The notes beneath the pieces are model-generated. The model worked only from the letters and a program-made list of their open reading frames with translations. It was not told where the DNA came from and ran no database searches. The translations under genes were made by a program, and so were the position numbers. From Bacteroidales bacterium UBA4295 (GTDB lineage: Bacteria > Bacteroidota > Bacteroidia > Bacteroidales > Paludibacteraceae): 64,000 nucleotides of DNA. Below, piece after piece: positions 58,048 to 64,000 of the stretch (its first letter is position 1; each line of letters starts with the position of its first letter). Location of the stretch: contig DGVB01000026.1 in assembly GCA_002395805.1 (NCBI GenBank), forward strand, positions 29,424 through 93,423, given 5' to 3'.

Positions 58048-59997
58048 TTACAACAGCTCAACGCTTCGGTTTACAAACTTGGCGAGCGCTTCGCCTTTCA
58101 GTTGACCGGAAGCCAAGAGCGCGATGTCAATGAGCTGTTTCAGTTTCTCATCCTCGCCGCTCAGGCTATAGACGGTCTTGATTACCGTCTCTTTCTTGGT
58201 CTCCTCGCCTTCTTTCTTCTCCACTTCTTCGCTTACCTGCTCGGAAGTCATCTTCGCCGCAAGCTCCTGAATCAGCGGGTGAGCCGTATTGACCACGAGG
58301 TTGTATTGGTCCGGCATCTGACCGTAGAAGGACATACCCTGCTGGTGAGCAGACATCTCTTTCATACGGCGCATGAACTCATTCTGTGTCAGGAAGACAG
58401 GCAGCGCGTCCGCCGCAGCAGGTTCACAGGTTACGTAGTAATTCAGTTTCTCGGCTTTCGGGATGAACGCCTCGAACGCCTTGCGCAGACCTTCGCGCTG
58501 CTCGTCGGAATAGTCGTCTTTCGCGGAATCTTCCTTGCGGATGAGGTTCTCTATCGTATCGCTGTCTATGCGCACGAAACGCAGTTTGCCTCCCTCACTC
58601 TTCTGCTCCGCCTGGCTCATCACATGCACGTCCAGTTCGCCGTCCATCAGCAGCACGTCGTACCCTTTCGCCTTCGCGCGCTCTATATAGGTATAGTGCG
58701 CGTCGGGATCGTTGGTGTAGAGCAATACCAGATTGCCGTCTTTGTCCGTCTGGGCTTCTTTGACCTGCTCTTTGTATTCGTCCAGCGTAGCGTATTTGCC
58801 GTCGAGGTTCTTATAGAGCGCGAAATCTTTCGCTTTCTCATAGAATTTCTCGTCGGTCAGCATGCCGAACTGGATGAACATCTTGATATCGTCCCATTTC
58901 TTGGCGAACTCCTCTTTGTCGGCTTTATATAATTCAGCCAGTTTGTCGGCTACTTTTTTCGTGATATAGCCGCTGATTTTCTTGACGTTGTTGTCGCTCT
59001 GCAGGTAACTGCGGCTGACGTTCAGCGGAATATCCGGGCTGTCGATCACGCCGTGCAACAGCGTCAGGTACTCCGGTACGATGTTCTCCACCTCGTCCGT
59101 CACATAGACCTGGTTGCAATAGAGCTGGATCTTGTTGCGGTGCACGTCCATGTTGCTCTTGATACGCGGGAAATAGAGGATTCCGGTCAGGTTGAACGGG
59201 TAATCCACATTCAGGTGGATGTGGAACAGCGGCTCCTCCATCTGGGTCGGGTACAGCTCGTGGTAGAATTTGTCGTAGTCCTCGTCCGTCAGCTCCGAAG
59301 GCTTGCGTGTCCAAGCAGGATTCACATCATTGATAATGTTCTCTTCGTCAAGCTCCACTTCCTTGCCGTCTTTCCATTCTTTCTTCTTGCCGAAAGCGAT
59401 CTCCACCGGCAGGAACTTGCAGTATTTCTTGAGGAGTCCCTCTATCGTTGCGTCCTCCAGATACTGGCTGAACTCGTCGTCGATATGCAGCACTATATCC
59501 GTTCCGCGCTCTGCTTTGATGGTATCCTCCATCGTATATTCCGGATCGCCCTCGCAGGACCAGTGGACGGCTTTCGCATCTTCCTGATACGACTGGCTGA
59601 AGATTTCCACTTTCTTGCTAACCATAAAAGCAGAATAGAAACCGAGACCGAAATGGCCGATGATCGCTTCGGTTTTATCTTTGTATTTGTTGACAAATTC
59701 CTCGGCGCCGGAGAAAGCAATCTGGTTGATGTATTTGTCCACCTCTTCGGCGGTCATGCCTATACCATGGTCCGAAACGGTGAGCGTCTTCTTCTCCTTA
59801 TTAATAGACACGCGCACGCGAAGGTCGCCTAAATCGCCCTTCACCTCACCAACCGAAGAAAGGGTCTTCAGCTTCTGGGTCGCATCCACCGCATTGGAGA
59901 TCAGCTCACGCAGGAAGATCTCATGGTCGGAATATAAGAATTTCTTAATGACGGGGAATATATTATCACTCGTTACCCCAATATTACCTTTGCTCAT
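58048..59997 (-). CDS. htpG: Molecular chaperone HtpG (Hsp90)
   Basis: 649 residues, somewhat shorter than typical Bacteroidetes HtpG. Cytosolic ATP-dependent chaperone. The N-terminal GHKL ATPase has IFLRELISNAVDATQKL, DHGIGMT and IGHFGLGFYSAFMV. The middle domain has the Arg loop in LNVSRSYLQSD. The C-terminal dimerisation domain has NEFMRRMKEMSAHQQ. Complete in motif terms. Confidence 0.95.
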   Translation of the reverse strand: MSKGNIGVTSDNIFPVIKKFLYSDHEIFLRELISNAVDATQKLKTLSSVGEVKGDLGDLRVRVSINKEKKTLTVSDHGIGMTAEEVDKYINQIAFSGAEEFVNKYKDKTEAIIGHFGLGFYSAFMVSKKVEIFSQSYQEDAKAVHWSCEGDPEYTMEDTIKAERGTDIVLHIDDEFSQYLEDATIEGLLKKYCKFLPVEIAFGKKKEWKDGKEVELDEENIINDVNPAWTRKPSELTDEDYDKFYHELYPTQMEEPLFHIHLNVDYPFNLTGILYFPRIKSNMDVHRNKIQLYCNQVYVTDEVENIVPEYLTLLHGVIDSPDIPLNVSRSYLQSDNNVKKISGYITKKVADKLAELYKADKEEFAKKWDDIKMFIQFGMLTDEKFYEKAKDFALYKNLDGKYATLDEYKEQVKEAQTDKDGNLVLLYTNDPDAHYTYIERAKAKGYDVLLMDGELDVHVMSQAEQKSEGGKLRFVRIDSDTIENLIRKEDSAKDDYSDEQREGLRKAFEAFIPKAEKLNYYVTCEPAAADALPVFLTQNEFMRRMKEMSAHQQGMSFYGQMPDQYNLVVNTAHPLIQELAAKMTSEQVSEEVEKKEGEETKKETVIKTVYSLSGEDEKLKQLIDIALLASGQLKGEALAKFVNRSVELL

Positions 59998-60077
59998 AGT
60001 ATATGTTGATTTGAATTAATTTCTGATCTTCTTTAGACAAATCTCATGCCATGAGCCTCTTTCTGCCAAAATGGCAG

Positions 60078-61721
60078 TTATTCGTAGTCTTTGTTCTGCT
60101 TCAGGTTTCCGTTGGTCTGCAGAGCTGTTTGGGGAATGGGGAATACGGAGAGACCGGGATCTATGTCGAATTTGCCGAAGCGGATCTGGTCCTGCCGATG
60201 CCAGCCTTCCCACATCAGTTCGATCCACCGCTCGTAATAGATATTCTCAAGCGTCGCATCGCGGGGTTCGATTGCCTGACTGAGCGCCAGCGCTTCGCGC
60301 AGACGGACCAGCTCAAACTCCGTCTGTCCGTCTTCGCCGTTGCGCACCTTCGCCTCTGCCATCATCAGATAGACGTCCGCCAGACGGAAGAGAACAATAT
60401 CGCTGTTGCGCAACTGACCGTCGAAGATCGTTCCCGGATCGTGCGCATACTTGCTCATGCGTGCGCCTGCCGTCGCCACATACGGACTGCCCGTCAGGTT
60501 CATTTGCACCTCGCGGGGATAATAAACCAGCGTATCGCCGGAGGAAAGAACCAACGGTACTCCCCGCACATGGACGATGCCGGAGAAGAAAGTAGTCGAG
60601 AAACGGCAGTCCTGCTTGGAGGTGCCATAACCGAACACATCCAGCGTCTCCTGGGTCGCACAAGAACCGTTCTCGCCGCCGTAACCCATCGCCGCGGCGT
60701 GCTGGTAATGGAGACTGCGGAACAGGTTCTTGAACCTATTCCGATACACATTCGGATCCATCGGAATGGTGAAAATGTTCTCCGTCGCGTCCTCGTTATA
60801 TGTGGAGAAACAATTGAGTTGGCTCTCGCAGAGCACATATCCGGCTTGGGAACTGAGTATCTGCTGACCGTAGAAATTGACCGCCTCCCACGCGTTTTTC
60901 TCTCCCGCCTCGCCGCAGGGCAGTTGGATGGTCTTGCCGTCCGGTCGCACCTCGTCTGTCCAGTCGTCATCGCGCCAGACCTCCGCATTGAGCGCCATTT
61001 TCATCAGCATAAAATGCACCACAGGCTTGGTCACACGACCGTAGTATTCGCCGCGGCTGTTGCTGCGCTCGTCCGGCAGATAGAGCAACGCCATCTGCAT
61101 CTCATCCCATGCGAAATCAAACACTTTGCTCCGTTCGGACTGATATATATCATGCACCGGCATGGTTATTTTGGTCACTATAGGCACGCGCCCGAACAGG
61201 TCCAGCAGGTACATATACGCCATCGCGCGCACCGCACGCACCTCGGCGTTATAACTCATCGACTGGTCCTGGGTCAAGAGATATCCGTATTCGTCCAGAA
61301 GCGAAAGCGAATAATTGCATAGCCCCACGAGTTGGAAGAGATACCGCCATGAGTTCTCGCAGCACTCGTTGTCAACCGTCCATGTATGCTCGTGCAGATC
61401 CACCCACAGACCGCCGTCCCACCAGTCGCCGCCGCGTACCGGAATGATCGCTTCATTGGACGCAAAAGTCTGCAGATCATACACGCCGCGGTACGTTCCC
61501 TGCAGCCCGTAACCGTCCGTGCTGCCGCCTATATGGCTATATAGCGACAGAACCGCCTGCTGGTACAACGCCGACGCAGATGTGATCACGTTCTCCTGCG
61601 GCTGACCCGAATGGGGATCCTCGTCCAGAAAACCGCACGCACTCATCAGAACCACCACCGGCAGCATAAATAAGAATCTTCGGAATCTCGGTAACTCGAT
61701 ATGTCGATATGTCGATCTCAT
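60078..61721 (-). CDS. SusD/RagB family nutrient-binding lipoprotein
   Basis: 547 residues. Lipoprotein signal with lipobox MSAC (FLFMLPVVVLMSACGFLDEDP). SusD proteins cap a partner SusC channel and bind its oligosaccharide or peptide substrate at the cell surface. The family TPR/helical pattern and the ending ERWIELMWEGWHRQDQIRFG...FPIPQTALQTN are clear. The N-region of the signal (RSTYRHIELP) is translated repeat (CGACATAT units). It follows the SusC stop by 2 nt. The substrate is unknown. Confidence 0.93.
   Translation of the reverse strand: MRSTYRHIELPRFRRFLFMLPVVVLMSACGFLDEDPHSGQPQENVITSASALYQQAVLSLYSHIGGSTDGYGLQGTYRGVYDLQTFASNEAIIPVRGGDWWDGGLWVDLHEHTWTVDNECCENSWRYLFQLVGLCNYSLSLLDEYGYLLTQDQSMSYNAEVRAVRAMAYMYLLDLFGRVPIVTKITMPVHDIYQSERSKVFDFAWDEMQMALLYLPDERSNSRGEYYGRVTKPVVHFMLMKMALNAEVWRDDDWTDEVRPDGKTIQLPCGEAGEKNAWEAVNFYGQQILSSQAGYVLCESQLNCFSTYNEDATENIFTIPMDPNVYRNRFKNLFRSLHYQHAAAMGYGGENGSCATQETLDVFGYGTSKQDCRFSTTFFSGIVHVRGVPLVLSSGDTLVYYPREVQMNLTGSPYVATAGARMSKYAHDPGTIFDGQLRNSDIVLFRLADVYLMMAEAKVRNGEDGQTEFELVRLREALALSQAIEPRDATLENIYYERWIELMWEGWHRQDQIRFGKFDIDPGLSVFPIPQTALQTNGNLKQNKDYE
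61688..61720. repeat. CGATATGT repeat at the SusD start
   Basis: ACTCGATATG, TCGATATG, TCGATCTC, 8-nt periodic, encoding the N-region of the SusD signal peptide on the minus strand. Confidence 0.7.
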
Positions 61722-61723
61722 GG

Positions 61724-64000
61724 CTAAAACTGTATTTGCAGCGACAGACTATACGTCCGGCTCACGGGGTACGAACGCTTGTCATCGACTCCTAAGGTAT
61801 TGTTTATCACCGTACTATTGATAATTGGCGTCAGCCCCGAGTAACTTGTTATTGTCGCCAGATTATTGACCGAAACAGAGAGCCGCAGCGCCGAAAGCTG
61901 GTATTTGCGCTGACGAGCTGCCTCTGACGGCTGGTAAGTCCACCCCAATGTCAAGTAGTCAATATTGAGGTAATCGCCGCGCTCCAGCCAGTAATCCGTT
62001 ACCGTCAAATCGTCTATATTGCGCTCCGCAGCGCCCTTCATCACATTGTAATACGGCATTGAACCCATATTCATATAACTGAGCGCCGTTCCGTTGTATA
62101 TCTTGTGCCCGAAAGCGCCATTAAGCTGAATCGAAAGGTCAAACTGCTTGTACCGGACGGAAATATTGCTGCCTAACAGCACTTTCGGCGTCGCCTGACC
62201 GCACACGCGCCGGTCGCCGCTACCGTCCGACAAGTCCACAAAACCGTCGCCGTCCAAGTCCTCTATCTCATACACCCGCTCGCCCGTCGAGGTCGTCGTC
62301 AGACCCGTGCAATGCGGCAGATAGAACACGCCTAACGAATAACCCGGTATCTGGTACACCACATCCGTGTTGCCGCCGTGCAGACCCGCGCCGTTGACCG
62401 ACGCAATCGGAGTATAAGTCGGAGCCGTCAGATACTCGTTCTCGTAATAACCGTTCAGAGAAAGCAGCTTGTTCTGCTGCCACGTCAAGTTAATTCCGAT
62501 ATTCAGCCCCCAGTCCTTTGTCTGGACTGCCGCCAGACCAAAACCGATCTCCACACCCTGGTTCTGCATCTTGCCGAGGTTCGCAAGCATCTTGTCGTAG
62601 ATAAACGGCGGTACAGGCATCGTGTAGTTATACAGCATATCGTAAATATACGAATAGTAATAATCGGCGGTCAAGACCACGCGGTTATGCCAGAAACCCC
62701 ACTCCATGCCCACGTTCGCCGTCTGGGTCTTCTCCCACGTCAAGTTCGGGTTCTCGTTCCGCGCGATACCCAATATCACATCCGGCAGACCTTCCGACTC
62801 CGTGATACCGGTCGGCGTCATCAGCCTCAGAGACTGGTACGCCGCGATACCTCCCAAGTTACCGGACAGACCCCAGCCGGCGCGTATATTCAGCCGCGTC
62901 AACCATGACTCGTTACGCAGCCACGTCTCTTTCTTCATGTTCCAAGCGATGTTGGCGGAAGGGAAGAAACCCCATTTATGCCCTTTGGCTGCCACCGAAC
63001 TGGCATCCCCGCGGGCAGAGATAGTGAACGTATAGCGGTTCAGAGCCGTGTAACTGACGCGCCCCATGACGGAAGCCATCCGCTGCTGCTCATAATTACT
63101 GCCGCTGCCGTCCCAAAGACGTAATGCGCCCACCGAGATATTGTCGTACCCGTACGCATTGGACGCCAAGCGGTTGATCGTCGTGTGAAAACCCGTCAGG
63201 CTCTTTCCCTGCAACTCACCCAGCACGTCCGCCTCAATATGATGTCCCGACTCCCAGTCGTGGTCGTAATGCAGCACGATATTCGTCAGCCACACATGGC
63301 TCTTCCCCGCCTCGCGATAGACCTTGCCCGTGCTCTCCATGTACGTCGGATAGAAATGGCTCTCGTCGTCCGCGTCGTAACTGTAACTGCCATAGACCGC
63401 AGCCGTCAGACCGTAACCAATATCGCCTTTGATTCGCAGATGCGTATTGAAATGCATCGCCTCGTTGTGCTTCTGTATATCCAGCAGACCCATCGGATGG
63501 CTTATCTGGCTCGCGTCCGCATAGCCGCTATAACCGCCCGAAGCATTGCGTTCATTAGGAAAAGTGGGATTGAATGCCGCCGCCGAATAGAAGGTCTTCT
63601 GCACGTCGTTCAGGTATTGGTTGTGTCCTAATGCGCCAAACAGACCCAAATCAAACGTCAGCCGTTTGGCCAGCATGTGTTGCGTCACATCCACTTTGGC
63701 GGTCAGATTGCGAGTCCCCATCTCGCGGACGATACTGTTGTTCTGGCTGAAACTGATCGCGCCGCGGTAACTGCTGTTCTCCGTACCGCCGCCGATCGCA
63801 ATATGATGATTGTGTACCAACCCCGTGCGAATGATCGCCCGTTGCCAGTCCGTCGAAGCTCCGCCGTCCGCAATCTTCATGCCGCGGGAATCAGCCAAAG
63901 CTCGATACTCATCCGCATTCAGCATTCGCAGAAACTTATCCGCGTGCGCGAAACCTATATTACCCGCGTACGAGACATGGATCTTGCCTTCCGCCCCGCG
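61724..64000 (-). CDS. SusC/RagA family TonB-linked outer-membrane protein (5' end outside window)
   Basis: 759 codons are visible; the frame is open to the window edge, so the signal peptide, carboxypeptidase-like domain and most of the plug lie outside. The visible part starts near the end of the plug (YAGNIGFAHADKF...NADEYRALADSRG) and continues through the barrel with family landmarks: GGTENSSYRGAISFSQ, WGLSGNLGGIAAYQSL, TWEKTQTANVGMEWGFW, YYYSYIYDMLYN, and the closing YSLSLQIQF. The ATG at 63925 is internal, not the start. Pairs with SusD. Confidence 0.93.
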   Translation of the reverse strand, partial: RGAEGKIHVSYAGNIGFAHADKFLRMLNADEYRALADSRGMKIADGGASTDWQRAIIRTGLVHNHHIAIGGGTENSSYRGAISFSQNNSIVREMGTRNLTAKVDVTQHMLAKRLTFDLGLFGALGHNQYLNDVQKTFYSAAAFNPTFPNERNASGGYSGYADASQISHPMGLLDIQKHNEAMHFNTHLRIKGDIGYGLTAAVYGSYSYDADDESHFYPTYMESTGKVYREAGKSHVWLTNIVLHYDHDWESGHHIEADVLGELQGKSLTGFHTTINRLASNAYGYDNISVGALRLWDGSGSNYEQQRMASVMGRVSYTALNRYTFTISARGDASSVAAKGHKWGFFPSANIAWNMKKETWLRNESWLTRLNIRAGWGLSGNLGGIAAYQSLRLMTPTGITESEGLPDVILGIARNENPNLTWEKTQTANVGMEWGFWHNRVVLTADYYYSYIYDMLYNYTMPVPPFIYDKMLANLGKMQNQGVEIGFGLAAVQTKDWGLNIGINLTWQQNKLLSLNGYYENEYLTAPTYTPIASVNGAGLHGGNTDVVYQIPGYSLGVFYLPHCTGLTTTSTGERVYEIEDLDGDGFVDLSDGSGDRRVCGQATPKVLLGSNISVRYKQFDLSIQLNGAFGHKIYNGTALSYMNMGSMPYYNVMKGAAERNIDDLTVTDYWLERGDYLNIDYLTLGWTYQPSEAARQRKYQLSALRLSVSVNNLATITSYSGLTPIINSTVINNTLGVDDKRSYPVSRTYSLSLQIQF

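Noticed and set aside
60051..61322. 423-codon plus-strand open frame opposite the SusD gene
   Set aside because: Composition is Arg/His-rich shadow coding; SusD on the other strand explains the region.

Overview
The window looks like a chromosomal segment of a Bacteroidales bacterium (phylum Bacteroidota). The evidence is a type IX secretion pair (PorU sortase, PorV), a SusC/SusD outer-membrane pair, many lipoproteins with short signal peptides, an anchored AraC regulator, a Bacteroidetes-type LptD, and a house promoter of the form TTTG/TTG-N20-TAnnTTTG at more than a dozen gene starts. Shine-Dalgarno sequences are not evident. I could not place it at genus level.

Layout. 1-5.2 kb: the 5' part of an M20 peptidase, an AraC-type regulator and a divergent cluster of three exported proteins. 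5.2-10.1 kb: LptD, SlyD, Der. 10.1-16.2 kb: a reduced FAH-like protein, PorU, PorV, IspF and a small exported protein. 16.2-19.1 kb (minus): a DUF349 protein, FtsE, shikimate kinase and SufE, tightly overlapped. 19.2-28.1 kb (plus): a long overlapping run of lipid kinase, dUTPase, TPR protein, DUF4292 lipoprotein, EnvC-like protein, FKBP lipoprotein, Cys-rich lipoprotein, a short RimM, TrmH, a U32 protein split by an in-frame stop, and a pectinesterase. 28.1-31.2 kb: a low-GC accessory patch with a BACON/paralogous lipoprotein, followed by a protein-kinase-like ORF. 31.2-39.5 kb: NadC, a beta-barrel protein, a lipase-like lipoprotein, RlmH, a LysM/M23 peptidase, an EF-hand membrane protein and an EamA transporter. 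39.6-45 kb: ribosomal protein S1, ArgS, a GT2 glycosyltransferase and an MBL hydrolase. 45.0-47.0 kb: a 158-bp foldback element and an IS3-family insertion sequence. 47.0-52.8 kb (minus): a four-gene membrane cluster of a frameshifted thioredoxin-like protein, two related membrane proteins (the second fused to a lipoprotein-like phosphoglucomutase) and an acid phosphatase. 53.2-58.0 kb: aminopeptidase P, a YbjN-like protein, a Hanks kinase-AAA+ fusion and a ClpP-type protease. 58.0-64.0 kb (minus): HtpG, SusD and a SusC cut by the window edge.

The most unusual features are these. (i) More than twenty short arrays of mainly 7-nt repeats with many different unit sequences. Many begin exactly at stop codons, and others are inserted in frame in essential genes or in signal-peptide N-regions. 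(ii) The YbjN / kinase-AAA+ / ClpP trio. (iii) A membrane protein fused in frame to a phosphoglucomutase that carries its own lipoprotein signal. (iv) Several gene breaks and overlaps: the split U32 protein, the 8-nt frameshift in the thioredoxin-like gene, and the 121-nt trmH/U32 overlap. No rRNA, tRNA or CRISPR array was recognised. All family assignments were made by reading motifs, not by database search.
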